From contig CM060964.1 of the NCBI GenBank assembly GCA_030765045.1, forward strand, positions 175,189,352 through 175,253,351: DNA of 64,000 nucleotides. Reading direction: 5' to 3'. Below are positions 1 to 12,924 of the stretch, one piece after another (positions within the stretch are counted from its first letter, which is position 1; every line of letters starts with the position of its first letter). Made by a program: the position numbers and the translations under genes. The notes under the pieces are model-generated. The model was not told the DNA's origin. It did not search any database and saw only the letters and a program-made list of their open reading frames with translations. This DNA comes from Tenodera sinensis (Eukaryota > Arthropoda > Insecta > Mantodea > Mantidae).

Positions 1-1990
1 GGAAGGTAGGTAGATGGGTAAGTAGGTGGAAAGGTGGGTAGGAGGGTAGGAAGAAGTGTAGGTGGGTGGGTAGGTGGCTAGGTGGGTAGGTAGGTAGGAT
101 GGTAGGTAGGTGGGTAGGTGGTTGGGAAGGTAGGTAGATGGGTAAGTAGGTGGAGAGGTGGGTAGGTGGGTTGGCAGGAGTGTAGGTAGGTGGGTAAGTG
201 GTTGGGAAGGTAGGTAGTTCGAAAGTTGAGTAGGTAGGTAGATCGGTCAGTAGGTAGGAAGGTAGGTGGGTAAGCGGTGGGGAAGCTAGGTAGGTCGGTA
301 GGTGGGTAGGTATGTAGGTATGTAGGTAAGTGGTTGGGAAGGTAGCTAGCTGATTAGCTATGTACGTAGCTAGGTAAGTGGTTGGGAAGCTACGTAGGTT
401 GTAGGTATTTGGGTAGGTGGGTTGGCAGGTGGGTAGGTGGTTGGGAAGGTAGGTAGGTGTGTAGGTGGGTAGGCAGGGAGTAAGTTAGGTGGGTAGGTAG
501 GTGGTTGGGAAGGTAGGTCGCTAGGTGGGTAGGTAGGAAGATAGGTGGGCAGGTGGGTAAGTAGGAAGGTGGGTAGGTGGTTCGTAAGGTAGGTAGGAAG
601 GAAGCTAGGTGGGTAGGTGGGTAGGTAGGTGGTTGGGATCATAGGTAGGTGGTTAGGTAGGTGGGTAGGTGGACAGGTAGGTCGATAGATAGGTAGGTGG
701 GTAGGTGAGCAGGAAGGTGGGTAGGAGGTCCGTAGGTTGGTAGGTAGGTAGATGGGTAGGTGGGTAGGTAGGTGGGTAGGCGGGTAGATAGGTAGTTAGC
801 TGGGTAGGTAGGTAGGCCGGTGGGCAGATGGGTAGGTAGGTGGCTAGGTGGGTCGGTCGGTAGGTAGGTGAGTAGGTAGGTAGTTGGGAAGGTAGGTAGT
901 TCGAAAGGTGGGCAGGTGGCTATGTGGGTAGGTGGGTAGGTAGGTCGGTGGGTAGGTTCTTGGGAAGGTAGGTAGTTCGAAAGTTGAGTAGGTAGGTAGC
1001 TCGGTCAGTAGGTGGGTAAGCGGTGGGGAAGCTAGGTATGTCGGTAGGTGGGTAGGTATGTAGGTAGGTAAGTGGTTGGGAAGGTAGTTAGGTAGCTGGT
1101 TAGCTCTATACGTAGCTAGGTAAGTGGTTGGGAAGGTACGTAGGTGGTAGGTATTTGGGAAGGTGGGTTGGTAGGTGGGTAGGTGGTTGGGAAGGTAGGT
1201 AGGTGGGTAGGTGGGTAGGCAGGTAGTAAGTTAGGTGGGTAGGTAGGTGGTTGGGAAGGTAGGTAGGTCGCTAGGTGGGTAGGTGGGTAAGTAGGTAGGT
1301 AGGTGGGTAGGTGGTGCGGAAGGTAGGTAGGAAGGAAGGTAGGTGGGTATGTGGGTAGGTTGTTGGGCACATAGGTAGGTGGGTATGTGGTTAGGTAGGT
1401 AGGTGGGTAGGTAGATAGGTAGGTGGGTACATAGGTAGGTAGGTGGGTAGGTGGGCAGGAAGGTGGGTAGGTAGGCGGGTAGGTAGGTCGGTAGGTGGGT
1501 AGGTGGATAGATAGGCTGGTAGGTGGGTAGGTAGGTAGTTAGGTCGGTAGGCAGGTGGGCAGGTGGGTAGGTAGGTGGGTAAGAGGGTGGGTGGGTAGGT
1601 AGGTCCGTAGGGGGGTAGGTGGACAGATAGGTCGGTAGGTGGGTAGGAAGGTCGGTAGGCAGGTGGGCAGGTGGGTAGTTAGGTGGGTAGGAGGGTGGGT
1701 GGGTAGGTAGATCCGTAGGTGGGTAGGTTGGTCGGTCGGTAGGTAGGTGAGTAGGTGGGTAGGTAGGTAGTTGGTAAGGTAGGTAGTTCGAAAGGTGGGT
1801 AGGTAGGTTGGTAGATAGGTGGGTAGGTGGTTGGGAAGGTAGGTAGATGGGTAAGTAGGTGGATAGGTGGGTAGGTGGGTAGGTAGGAGTGTAGGTAGGT
1901 AGGTGGGTAAGTGGTTGGGAAGGTGGGTAGTTCGAAAGTTGAGTAGGTAGGTAGGTCGGTCAGTAGGTAGGAAGGTAGGTCGGTAAGCGG

Positions 1991-2666
1991 TGGGGTAGCT
2001 ACGTAGGTCGGTAGGTGGGTAGGTGTGTAGGTAGGTAGGTAGGTGGCTGGGAAGGTAGGTAGGTAGCTGTTTAGCTTAGTAGGTAGGTAAGTGGTTCGGA
2101 AGGTAGGTAGGTAGATGGTTAGCTATGTACGTAGCTGGGTAAGTGGTTGGGAAGGTAGGTAGGTGGTAGGTATTTGAGTAGGTGGGTAGATAGTTGGGTA
2201 GGTAGTTAGGTGGGTAGGTAGGTAGATAAGTCGGTAGGTCGGTAGCTGGGTAGGTAGGTGGGTAGGTGGTTGGAAAGTTAGGTAGATGGGTAAGAAGGTG
2301 GATAGGTGGGTAGTTGGGTAGGCAGGAGTGGGGTAGCTACGTAGGTCGGTAGGTGGGAAGGTGTGTAGGTACGTAGGTAGGTGGCTGGGAAGGCAGGTAG
2401 GTAGCTGCTTAGCTTTGTAGGTAGGTAAGTGGTTCGGAAGGTAGGTAGGTAGATGGTTAGCTATGTACGTAGCTGGGTAAGTGGTTGGGAAGGTAGGTAG
2501 GTGGTAGGTATTTGAGTAGGTGGGTAGATAGTTGGGTAGGTAGTTAGGTGGGTAGGTAGGTAGATAAGTCGGTAGGTCGGTAGCTGGGTAGGTAGGTGGG
2601 TAGGTGGTTGGAAAGTTAGGTAGATGGGTAAGAAGGTGGATAGGTGGGTAGTTGGGTAGGCAGGAG
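1991..2666. repeat. Tandem duplication of a ~338-bp unit inside the GGTA satellite
   Basis: The phrase TGGGGTAGCTACGTAGGTCG begins at 1991 and again at 2329. The roughly 338 bases after each start follow the same order of rare variants (GGCTGGGAAGG, GATGGTTAGC, GTATTTGAGTAGG, GGTTGGAAAG, GGCAGGAGTG). The copies are nearly identical, so this duplication is younger than the surrounding degenerate array. Confidence 0.8.
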
Positions 2667-2833
2667 TGTAGGTAGGTGGGTAAGTGGTTGGGAAGGTAGG
2701 TAATTCGAAAGTTCAGAAGCTAGGTAGGTCGGTCAGTAGGTAGGAAGATAGGTGGGTAAGCGGTGGGGAAGCTAGCTAGGTCGGTAGATGGATAGGTATG
2801 TAGGTAGGTAAGTGTTTGGGAAGGTAGGTAGGT

Positions 2834-3260
2834 AGCTGGTTAGCTATGTAGGTAGGTAAGTGTTTGGGAAGCTAGGTAGGTAGCTGGTTAGCTATGTAGG
2901 TAGGTAAGTGGTTGGGAAGGTAGGTAGGTAGCTGGTTAGCTACGTACGTAGCTAGGTAAGTGGTTGGGAAGATAGGTACGTAGCGGGTTAGCTATGTAGG
3001 TAAGTAAGTGTTTGGGAAGGTAGGTAGGTAGCTGTTTAGCTATGTACGTAGCTAGGTAAGTGGTTGGGAAGGTAGGTAGGTAGCTGGTTAGCTATGTAGG
3101 TAGGTAAGTGGTTCGTAAGGTAGGTAGGTAGCTGGTTAGCTACGTACGTAGCTAGGTAAGTGGTTGGGAAAGTAGGTACGTAGCTGGTTAGCTTTGTAGG
3201 TAAGTAAGTGTTTGGGAATGTAGGTAGGTAGCTGTTTAGCTATTTACGTAGCTAGGTAAG
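2834..3260. repeat. Array of ~48/52-bp higher-order units in the GGTA satellite
   Basis: The unit starts with AGCTGGTTAGCTATGTAGG and ends with GGTTGGGAAGGTAGG. Starts at 2834, 2882 and 2930 are exactly 48 bases apart, followed by a 52-base step to 2982. About nine units are visible. Both periods are multiples of four, so the tetranucleotide register is kept. Confidence 0.8.
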
Positions 3261-5770
3261 TGGTTGGGAAGGTAGGTAGGTGGTAGATATTTGGGTAGGT
3301 GGGTAGGTAGTTGGGTAGGTAGGTAGGTAGGTGGGTGGGTAGCTAAGTCGGTAGGTAGGTCAGTAGCTGGGTAGGTAGGTAGGTAGGTAGGTAGGTGGTT
3401 GGGACGTCGGTGGGTAGGTGGGTAAGCAGATAGAAAGTTAGGTGGGTAGGTAGGTCGGTGGTTGGGAAGGTAGGTAGGTAGGTAGGTGGGTAGGTGGGTA
3501 AGTAGGTCGGTAGCTGGATAGGTAGGTGGGTAGGTGGTTGGGAAGGTAGGTAGATGGGTAAGTAGGTGGATAGGTGGGTAGTTGGGTAGCCAGGAGTATA
3601 GGTAGGTGGGTAAGTGGTTGGGAAGGTAAGTAATTCGAAAGTTGAGTAGGTAGGTAGGTAGGTCGGTCAGTAGGTAGGAAGGTAGTTGGGTAAGCGGTGG
3701 GGAAGCTACGTAGGTCGGTAGGTGGGCAGGTATGTAGGTAGGTAGGTAAGTGGTTGGAAAGATATGTAGGTAGCTGGTTAGCTATGAAGGTAAGTAAGTG
3801 TTTGGGAAGGTAGCTATGTACGCAGCTAGGTAAGTGGTTGGGAAGGTAGGTAGGTGGTAGGTATTTGGGTAGGTGGGTAGATAGTTGGGTAGGTAGGTGG
3901 GTAGGTAGGTAAGTCGGTAGGTAGGTCGGTAGCTGTGTAAGTAGCTGGGTAGGTGGTTGGGAAGGTCGGTGGGTAGGTGGGTAGGCAGGTAGGAAGTTAG
4001 GTGGGTAGGTAGGTAGGTGGTTGGGAAGGTAGGCAGGTCGCTAGGTGGGTAGGTGGGTAAGTAGGTAGGTAGGTGGGTAGGTGGTTCGGAAGGTAGGTAG
4101 GAAGGAAGGTAGGTGGGTAGGTAGGTGTTTGGGAACATAGGAGGTGGGTAGGTGGTGAAACAGATAGGTGGGTAGGTGGATAGGTAGTTCGGTAGATAGG
4201 TAGGTGGGTAGGTGGGCAGGAAGGTGGGTAGGTAGGTCGGTAGGTATGTAATTAGGCAAGTGGGTAGGTGGGTAAGTAGGTCTGTAGGTGGGTAGGTGGG
4301 TAGGTAGGTAGGTAGGTGGGTAGGTGGGTAGGTGGGTAGATAGGACGGTAGGTGGGTAGGTAGGTAGGTCGGTAGGCAGGTGCGCAAATGGGTAGGTGGG
4401 TAGGTAGGTGGGTAGGTACTTGGGTAGGTAGGTCTGTAAGTGGGTGGGTGGGTACGTGGGTGGGTAGGTAGATATTTGGGAAGGTAGGTAGTTCGAAAGG
4501 TGGGTAGGTGGGTAGGGAGGTATGTTGGTAGGTAGTTGGGAAGGTAGGCAGATGGGTAATTAGGTGAATAGGTGGGTAGGTGGGTAGGTATGAGTGTAGG
4601 TAGGTGGGTAAGTGGTTGGGAAGGTAGGAGTTCGAAAGTTGAGTAGGTAGGTAGAAAGGTCGGTCAGTAGGTAGGAAGGTAGGTGGGTAAGTGGTGGGGA
4701 AGCTAGGTAGGTCGGTAGGTGGGTAGGTATGTAGGTAGGTAAGTAGTTGGGAAGGTGGGTAGGTAGCTGGTTAGCTATGTAGGTAGGTAAGTGGTTGAGA
4801 AGGTAGGTAGTAGGTACATGGGTAGGTGGGTAGGTAGATGGGTGGGTAGGTAGGTGGGTAGGTGGGTGGGTAAATAGGTGGGTAGGTGGGTAAGTCGGTA
4901 GGTAGGTCGGTAGCTGGGTAGGTAGGTGGGTATGTGGTTGATATGGTAGGTAGTTGCGTATGTAGGTGGATAGGTAGGAGTGTAGGTAGGTAGCCGGTTA
5001 GCTATGTTGGTAGCTAGTTAAGTGGTTGGAAACGTAGGTAGGTTGGCAGGTGGGTAGGTAGGTGGGTAGGCATGTGGGTAGGTGCGTAGGTAGGTGGGTA
5101 GGTAGGTAGGCAGATGGGTGGGTAGTTAGGTGGGTAGGTAGGTGGGCAGGTAGGTAGGTATGTAGGTCAGTAGGTAGGTAGGAAAGTATATGGGTGGGTA
5201 GGTAAGTAGGTGGGTAGGTTGGTAGATATGCAGTAATGTATGTAGTTAGTTAGGTGGGTGGTAGGTAGGTGCGTAGGTGGGTGGGTAGGTAGGCAGGTAT
5301 GAGGTTGGGTAGGTGGGTAGGTGGGTGGGTAGGTTGGTAGTTAGGTGGGTAGGTAGGTAAGTAGGATTGGCAGGTAGGTGGGTGGCGAGGTACGTAAGTA
5401 GGTAGGCGGGTTGGTAGATAGGTGGGTAGGTATGTAGGTCGGTAGGTAGGTTGGTGGGTAGGTAGGTGTGTAATTGGGAGGTAAGTAGGTGCCTAGGTAG
5501 GAAGGTGGGTTGGTAGGTCAGTAGCTAGGTGATCAGGTAGTGTAGCTGGGTAGGTATGTGAAAGTAAATACGTGAGTAGGTTAGTAGATGGGTAGGTAGG
5601 TAGATATGTTGGAGGTAGTTAGGTGGGTGGGTAGGTAGGTAGGTGGGTGGGTAGGTGGGTGGGTAGGTTGGTAGTTAGATGAGTGGGTAGGTGTGTGGGT
5701 AGGTTGGTAGTTAGGTGGGTAGGTAGGTAGGTAGGTAGGTGGGTGTTGAGGTAGTTAGGTAGGTAGGTGG

Positions 5771-6174
5771 TTTTTTTTTCTTTGTTTTTCTGACGACTTT
5801 CGGAATCGTAAGGACATGACATCGAAAGATGCCTACCTGTATTTCTTTATCTTGTCCCATCGTATTATGTTCCCAGAGGTATTAATGTTATTTTCCTTCA
5901 TCATATTTTGTTATTAGAATGTAGGAAATCATTTTCGAGATCAGTTTGGATTTCTCGCTTGTTTGAAGCATATAGCCCACAATATTGCCTGTATTAATGA
6001 CGGCCCCTATATGTTGATTTACAGTTTGTCTAGCAGAGATCCATCTTGGACAGACCAGCACCACATGCTCTTCTGTGTCCATATCGCCCCAATATGCGCA
6101 TGTCATCCTGTGTCAGCTTCATGCAGTACAAATAACTCTTGAAACAGCCATGTCCTGAGGGGAAGTGTGTTACA
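5771..6174 (-). mobile_element. 5'-truncated LINE 3' end inserted in the GGTA satellite
   Basis: This is the only non-repetitive stretch in the first 13 kb. On the minus strand, 5888-6106 encodes a 72-residue fragment whose start (CAYWGDMDTEEHVVLVCPRW) resembles the C-terminal zinc-knuckle region of Jockey/R1-type LINE polyproteins, where a C..C, H, C pattern follows RNase H or RT. The second Cys of the usual YCGD is Trp here. A further matching stretch (SGHGCFKSYL) lies upstream in another frame, so there is a frameshift. The low-coordinate end carries an A-rich tail (T-rich on plus, 5771-5790), as expected for a LINE insertion on the minus strand. Target duplications cannot be judged because both flanks are GGTA repeats. 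Confidence 0.75.
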
Positions 6175-9100
6175 TTAGGTAGGTAGGTAGGTAGGTAGGT
6201 AGGTGTGAGGGTAGGTAGGTGGGTAGGTAGATACTCAGGTGGGTGGGTAGGTCGGTAGCTAGGTGATTAGGTAGGTAGGTGGGTAGGTAGATAGATGCGC
6301 AGGTAGGTGTGTAGGTGGGTAGGTAGGTAGGAAAGTAGAATGGAGGGTAGGTAGGTACGTAGGTGGGTAGGTAGATATGTAGGAAGGTAGGTAGTTAGGT
6401 GGGTGGGTAGGTAGGTAAGTCCGTAGGCAGGTGGGTGGGTAGGTGTGTGGGTAGGTGGGTGGGTAGGTGGGTGGGTAGGTTGGTAGTTACGTGGGTAAGT
6501 AGGTAGGTACGTAGCAGGGTAGGTAGGTGGCTGGGTAGGTATTTGGGTAGGCAAGTATGTGGGTCGGTCGTTCGGTAGGTAGGTCGGTAGGTGGGCAGAT
6601 GGTTATGTAGGTAGGTAGGTTGGTAGGTAGGTGGTTATGTGGGTGGGTAGGTAGGTATGTAGGTAGGTAGTTGGGTAAGTAAGAGGTTGGGAAAGTAGGT
6701 AGGTATGTAGGTAGCTAGGTGGGTAGTAGATGGGTGGGTAGGTAGGTAAGTGGTTGAGAAGGTAAATAGGTCGGTAGGTGGTTAGGTAGGTAGGTAGGTA
6801 AGTGGTTGGGGAGGTAGGTAGGTCGGTAGGTGGGTAGGTATGTGGGCAGGTAGGTGGGTGATTAGCCAGATAAGTGGGTGGGTGCGTAGGTAGGTAGGTA
6901 GGTGGGTAGATAGGTAGGTGCGTTTGTGGGTGGGTACATAGGTGGGTGTTTGGGTAGGTACAGCGGTAGGTGAGTGAGTAGGTCGGTATTTGGGTAGGTA
7001 GGTGGGTTGGTACGTACGTGAGTTGGTAGTTAAGTAGGTAGGGAGTTGGGTAGGTAGGTTTCTGGATAGGTAGTTGCGTCGGTGGGTGGGTAAGTAGGTA
7101 GGTGGGTAGGTAGGTAAGTCAGTAGGTAGTTAGGTAAGTAGGGGGCTGAGGGGGTAGGTAGGTCGGTAGGTGTATAGGCATGTAGGTAGGTAAGTGGTTG
7201 GGAAGGTATGTAGGTCGGTAGGTGGGTACGTAGGTAGTTAGTTGTGTAGTTGGGTAGGTGGGTAGCTCGGTGGATAGGTGGTTGGGAGGTAGGTAGTTCC
7301 ATATGTGGGTAGATAGGTGGGTACGTGGTTGGGGAGGTAGTTGGGTCGTAGGTGGGTAGATATGTTAATAGGTAATTAGGTAGGTAGGTGGGTGGTTGGG
7401 AAGGTAGTTAGGTCGTTAGGTGAGTAGGTATGTAGGTAGGTAAGTGGTTGAGAAGGTAGATGGTTCGGTAGGTGGGTAGGTATGTAGATAGGTGGTTAGG
7501 TACGTAGGAAAGTAGATGGCTTGGTAGGTAGGTATGCAAGGTTTGTCTGATATGACACAGTAAGTGGGGGTGTAGGTAGGTGCGTATGTAAGTAGATGAG
7601 TGGGTCTCTAGGTAGGTTGGTAGGTGGGTAGGTAGGCGAGTAGGTAGGTGGGAGAGTAGGTAGGCAGGTGGATGGGTAGGTAGCTAGTTAGGTAAGTGGG
7701 TGGGTATGTAGGTGCGTAGTCAGGTATGTGGGTAGGCAGGTGAGTAGGTAAGTGTTTGGGAAGGTAGGTCGGTAGGTGGGTAGGTAGGTAGATTGGTGGG
7801 TAGGTAGGTACGTAAGTGGTTGTGAAGGTGAGTATGTCGGTAGGTGTATAGGTAGGTAGGTAGATGGGTAAGTAGGCAGGTAAGTAGCTAGGTATGTGGT
7901 TGGGAAGGTAGGTAGTTCGGTAGGTGAGTAGGTCGGTAGGTAGTTGGGTAGGTAGGTACGTACGTACGTGAGTAGCTTGGACAGTGTGTGGCTGGGTAGG
8001 TAGGTAGGTGTTAGGTATGTTGGGTATGTAGGTAGGTGGGTGGTTGCGTAGGTAGGTAGTTTTGTAGGTAGGGAGGATGGGTGGGTAGGTCGTTGGGTGG
8101 GTGTGTGGGCGGGTGGGTAGGTAGGTTGGTAGTTAGGTAGAAGGTGAGTTGCTATTTAGGGAGGTAGATGTGTGAGTGGGTAGTGAGTGTGGTTGGCAGG
8201 TAGGTAGGAAGGTGGGTGCGTAGGCATGTGTGTAGGTAGTTGGTTAGGTAGCTATGTAGGTAAGTAGGTAGGTAAGTAGGTAGGTCAATGGGTGAGTAGG
8301 TACGTACTAGATAGGTGTGTAGGTAGGTGGGTAGGTAGGTAGTTGGGTGAATGGCTAAGAAGGTGGACGTGTGGGTAGGTACGTAAGTGGGCAGGTATGT
8401 TGGGTAGGTGGGCAGGTAGGTAGGTGTGTGGTTGGGTGGGTAGGTAAGTAGGTGGGTAGGTCCGTAGGTAGATAGGTATGTTGGTAGGTATGTGGGTAGG
8501 TAGGTATGTATGTAGGTAGGAAGGTAGGTATGTACGTTGTTAGGTAGATGGGTATATAGGTAGGAAAGTAGGTGGATGGGTGGGAAGGTAGGTAGGTATG
8601 TGGGTAGATAAGTATGTAGGAGGGTGGGTGGATAGTTAGACAGGTGGGGGTAGATTAGGCAGGTAGGTGGGTGGGTAGGTAATTAGGTAGGTGGGTGGGT
8701 AGCTAAGTAGGTAGGTGGTCGGGTCGGTAGGTAAGTAGGTAGGGAGGTGGGTAGGTAGGTAGGTAGTTGGGTGGGCAGGTAGGTGCTTCGGTAGGTAGAT
8801 GGGCAGGTAGGTAGGTATGTATTTGGGTAGGTAGCTAGGTAGGAAAGCGGATATGTGGGTTGGTTTGTAGGTGGTTAGTTAGGTAGGTAGGAAGGTATAT
8901 AAGTAGGTAGTTGGGTAGGTAGCTGGATGGGTGGGTGGGTGGGTAGTGAGGTAGGTGGGTGTGTATATAGGTATGTGGGTGTGTGGTTAGGTAGGTGGGT
9001 AGGTAGGTAGGTGGGTGGTTAGGTAAGTAGCTAGGTGGGAAGGTGGTTGGGTAGGTAGGTGGGTATGTTGGTATGTTGGTGGGGTGGTTGGTAGTTGTAT

Positions 9101-10320
9101 AGTTAGTTGGCTGGGTATGTAGGTAGATGGGTGGGTGGGTAGGTAGGTAGATGGGTGGGTAGGTAGGAAGGTGGGTGGGTATGTGGGTAGGTAGGTAGGT
9201 AGGTAGTTTGGTGGGTAGGTGGGTAGGTACGTAGGTAGGTAGGTAGGTACGTAGGTAGGTAGGTACGTAGTTGGTCATGCAGTTAGTAAACCAGGTGGGT
9301 GGGTAGGTAGGTGGGCAGGTAGGTAGGTACGTAGGTGGTCATGTAGTTAGTAAACCAGGTGGGTGGTTAGGTAGATGGGCAGGTAGGTAGGTGCGTGGGT
9401 GGGTAGGTAGGAGGATATCTAGGTACGTAGATAGGAGGGTAGGTAGGTGGGTAGGTAGTTGGGTAGATACGCAGGTAGGTGTTTAGAAAGGTAGGTAGGT
9501 CTGTAGGGTGAGTAGGTGTGTAGGTAGGTGGGTAGGTGGGTAGATAGGTATTTGGGCAACTGGCTAGGAAAGTGGTTGAGTGGGTAGGTAGGTAGGCAGG
9601 TAGGTGGGTAGGTATGTTCTGTAGGTGGGGGGGTGTGTAGGTAGGTAAGTCGATTGGCAGGTACGTAGGTGGTTAGAAACGTAGGTAGATGTGTACATGA
9701 GTAGATCGGTAGGTACGTAGGTATGTGGGTAGTAATGTTAGGTAAGTAGGTGCATGTGTAGGTAGGTAAGTTGATAGGTAGGTAAGCAGTTGATTGTGTG
9801 GGTAGGTAGGTAGATAGGTAGGTGGGTAGGTAAATAAGTAGGCAGGTAGGTGGGTGGGTATTTAGGGAGGTGGTTGGGTAAGTAGGCGGGGAATTGGGTG
9901 GGTAGGTAGGTAGGTAAGTGGGTGGGTAGGTAAGTAGGTAGGGCGATGGTAGGTAGGGGGTTAGGTAGGTAGATGGGCAGGTAGGTAGATATGTAAGTGG
10001 GTTGGTAGGTGGTTAGGAAGGTAGGTATTTAGGTAGGAAGGTATGTAGGTAGGTAGTTGGGTTGGTAGGCAGGTGGATGGGTGGGTAGGCAGTTAGCTAG
10101 GTAGGTGGGTGTGTATGTAGGTAGGTAGGTAGGTGGGTAGGTAGGTGGGTGGTTGGGTAGGTTGGTAGGTGGCTAGGATGTAGGTAGGTAGGTAGTTGGG
10201 TGGTTAGGTAGGTAGCTAGGTGGGTAGGTGGTTGGGTAGGTTGGTTGATAGGTAAGTAGGTTGGTTGGTCGGTGAGTAGGTGGGTGGGTGGATAATTAGG
10301 TAGGTGGGTGGGTTGGTAGG

Positions 10321-11800
10321 TGGGTCGTTAGTTCGGAGGGTAGGTAGGTAGATGTGTGGGTAGGTAGTTAGGTAGGAAAGTAGTTGTGTGGGTGGGTTGG
10401 TAGGTGGTTAGGTAGGTAGGTGGGCAGGTATGTAGGTAGGTGGTAGGTATGCACTTAGGTGGGTAGGTAGGTAGGAAAGTAGGTGATTGGGTAGATGGGT
10501 GGGTTGGTGGATAGGTAGATGGATAGTTAGGTACGTAGTTAGGTGGGTAGGTGGGTGGTTAAGTAGTTGGGTGGGTAGGGAGGTAGGTAGGTGGATGGGT
10601 GTGTAGGTAGATAGGTGGATAGGTAGGTACGTAGATAGGTGGTTATTTAGGTGTGTAGGTGGGTAGTTAGGTATGTAGGTGGGTGGGTAGCTGGATAGGT
10701 AGGTACGTAGATAGGTGAGTAGGTAGGTGGGTAATTGGGTAGTTAGGTATGTAGTTGCGTAGGTAGGTCGGTGGGTAGGTGGGTGGGTGGATAGGTAGAT
10801 AGGTATGTTGGTATGTAGGTGGGTGGGTTTTTAGTTGGGTCGTTAGTTCGGAGGGTAGGTAGGTAGATGTGTGGGTAGGTAGTTAGGTAGGAAAGTGGTT
10901 GTGTGGGTGGGTAGGTAGGTGGTTAGGTAGGTAGGTGGGTAGGTATGTAGGTAGGTGTGTAAGTAGGCACGTAGGTTGGTAGGTAGGTAGGAAAGTAGGT
11001 GATTGGGTAGATGGGTGGGTAGATAGGTAGGTGGATTGGTAGGGACGTAGATAGGTGGGTAGGAAGGTGGGTAGGTGGGTGGGTGGGGAGGTAGATAGGT
11101 GAATAGGTAGGTACGTAGATATGTGGTTAGGTAGGTGGGTAGATGGGTAGTTAGGTATGTAGGTGGGTAGGTAGGTGGATAGGTAGGTACGTAGATAGGT
11201 GGGTAGGTATGTGGGAAATTGGGTAGGTAGGTATGTAGTTGCGTAGATAGGTAGGTCGGTGGGTAGATGGGTGGGTGGATAGGTAGGTACGTATGTTGGT
11301 ATGTAGGTGGGTTGGTAGGTGGGTCGTTAGTTCGGGGGGTAGGTAGGTAGATGTGTGGGTAGGTAGTTAGGTTGGAAAGTAGTTGTGTGGGTGGGTGGGT
11401 AGGTGGGTGCTTAGGTAGGTAGGTGGGTAGGTATGTAGGTAGGCGTGTAGATAGGCACGTACGTGGGTAGGTAGGCGGGAAAGTAGGTGATTGGGTAGAT
11501 GGGTGGGTGGGTAGATAGGTAGGTGGATAGGTAGGTACGTAGATAGGTGGGTAGGTAGGTGGGTAGGTGGGTGGTTAAGTAGGTGGGTGGGTAGGGAGGT
11601 AGGTAGGTGGATGGGTGTGTAGGTAGATAGGTGGATGGGTAGGTACGTAGATAGGTGGTTAGGTAGGTGGGTAGTTAGGTATGTAGGTGGGTAGGTAGGT
11701 GGATAGGTAGGTACGTAGACAGGTGTGTAGGTAGATGGGTATGTAGATGGTTAGATAGGTGGTTAGGCAGGTGGGTAGATAGGCAGGTAGGTGAGTAGCT
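10321..11800. repeat. Three higher-order units of ~0.5 kb within the GGTA satellite
   Basis: The rare phrase TGGGTCGTTAGTTCGG occurs at 10321, 10836 and 11320, spaced 515 and 484 bases apart. Each is followed by the same order of variants: GATGTGTGGGTAGG, GGAAAGTAG/GG TTGTGTGG, GGCACGTA, GATTGGGTAGATGGG and GGTACGTAGATAGG. Copies differ by small indels in multiples of a few bases. Confidence 0.75.
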
Positions 11801-12845
11801 GAGAAAATGGGTGGGTGGTTAGGTAGGTATTTTGTGTAAGTGGGTAGGTAGGTGGGTGGTTGGGTAGGTAGGTGAGTAGGTAAGTAGGTAAGGAGGTGGG
11901 TAGTTAGGGTGGTGCATGGGTAGGAAGGCAGGTGCGTGGGTGGGTAGGTAGGTAGTTAGGGATGTGGTATGTAGGTGGTTAGTTAGGTAGATGGGCAGGT
12001 AGGTAGGTATGCAGGTGGGTAGGTAGGTAGGAAAGTAGTTGGGTGTGTGGATGGGTAGGTGTGTGGTTAGGTAGTTTGCTACGTGGGTAGGTGGTGGGGT
12101 AGGTTGGTTGGTAGTTAAGTAGGTTGGTAGGTCGGTGGGCAAGTAGGTAGGTATGTAGGTAGGTGGTTGGGTAGGTAGGTAGCTAGGTCAATAGGTGGTT
12201 GTGTAGGTTGGTTGGTAGTTAAGTAGGTTGGTAGGTCGGTGGGCAGGTAGGTAGGTAGGTATGTAGGTAGGTGGTTGGGTAGGTAGGTGGGTTGGTGGGT
12301 AGGTAGGTGGGTGGTTAGGTAGATAGGTAGCTAGGTGGGTAGGTGGGTGGGTAGGTAGGTGGTTAGATGGGTGCGTTGGTAGGTGGCTAGGTCGGTGGTT
12401 AGGTGGGTTGGTGGGTAGGCAGGTAGGTATGTTGGTATGTAGGTGGGTGGGTTGGTTGGTAGGTGGGTAGGATGGTAGGTAGATGGGAGTGTAGGTAGGT
12501 AAGTAGGAAAGTAGGTGTGTGGGTGGGTAGGTAGGTGGTTTTGATGTGTAGCTAGGTGGTTAGGTAGGTATGTGAGTGGGTATGTAGGCAGGTGTTTAGG
12601 TAGGTAGGTAGGTAGGTAGGTGTGTCGGTAGGTAGGAAAATAGATGGGTAGGTAGGTAGGTGGGTAAGGAAGTGGGTGAGTAAGTATGTGGTTTTGATGG
12701 GTAGCTAGGTGGTTAGGTAGATATGTGGGTGGGTATGTAGGCATCTGTTTAGGTAGGTAGGTGTGTCGTTAGGTAGGAAAATAGATGGGTAGGTAGGTAC
12801 GTAGGTAGGTTGGTTGGTCGGTAGGTAGGTCGGTCGTTTGGTTGG

Positions 12846-12924
12846 TTGGTAGGTAGGTAGGTAGGTAGGTAGGTAGGTAGGTAGGTAGGTAGGTAGGTAG
12901 GTAGGTAGGTAGGTAGGTAGGTAG
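12846..12924. repeat. Pure GGTA run
   Basis: An uninterrupted tetranucleotide run of about 78 bases, the most homogeneous part of the satellite. Pure runs like this are expected where slippage is recent. Confidence 0.9.

Larger units (their letters stand above)
1..5770. repeat. Degenerate GGTA (TAGG) tetranucleotide satellite, first block
   Basis: The plus strand is almost entirely built from GGTA steps with substitutions such as GGTT, GGGA, GGTG and AGCT, and it contains very little C. The minus strand reads as Pro-Thr-Tyr-Leu-rich open frames (for example 370-642, 1116-1370 and 3782-4387). These arise because the repeat lacks stop codons in some frames; I do not call them genes. Phrases such as GTGGTTGGGAAGG recur and define longer units, so the block evolved by segmental duplication as well as slippage. 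The runs of G at four-base spacing could favour G-quadruplex or triplex structures (inference). Confidence 0.95.

Noticed and set aside
1..3300. Regularly spaced repeats as a possible CRISPR array
   Set aside because: Repeat and 'spacer' are both variants of the same tetranucleotide, and the context is eukaryotic.
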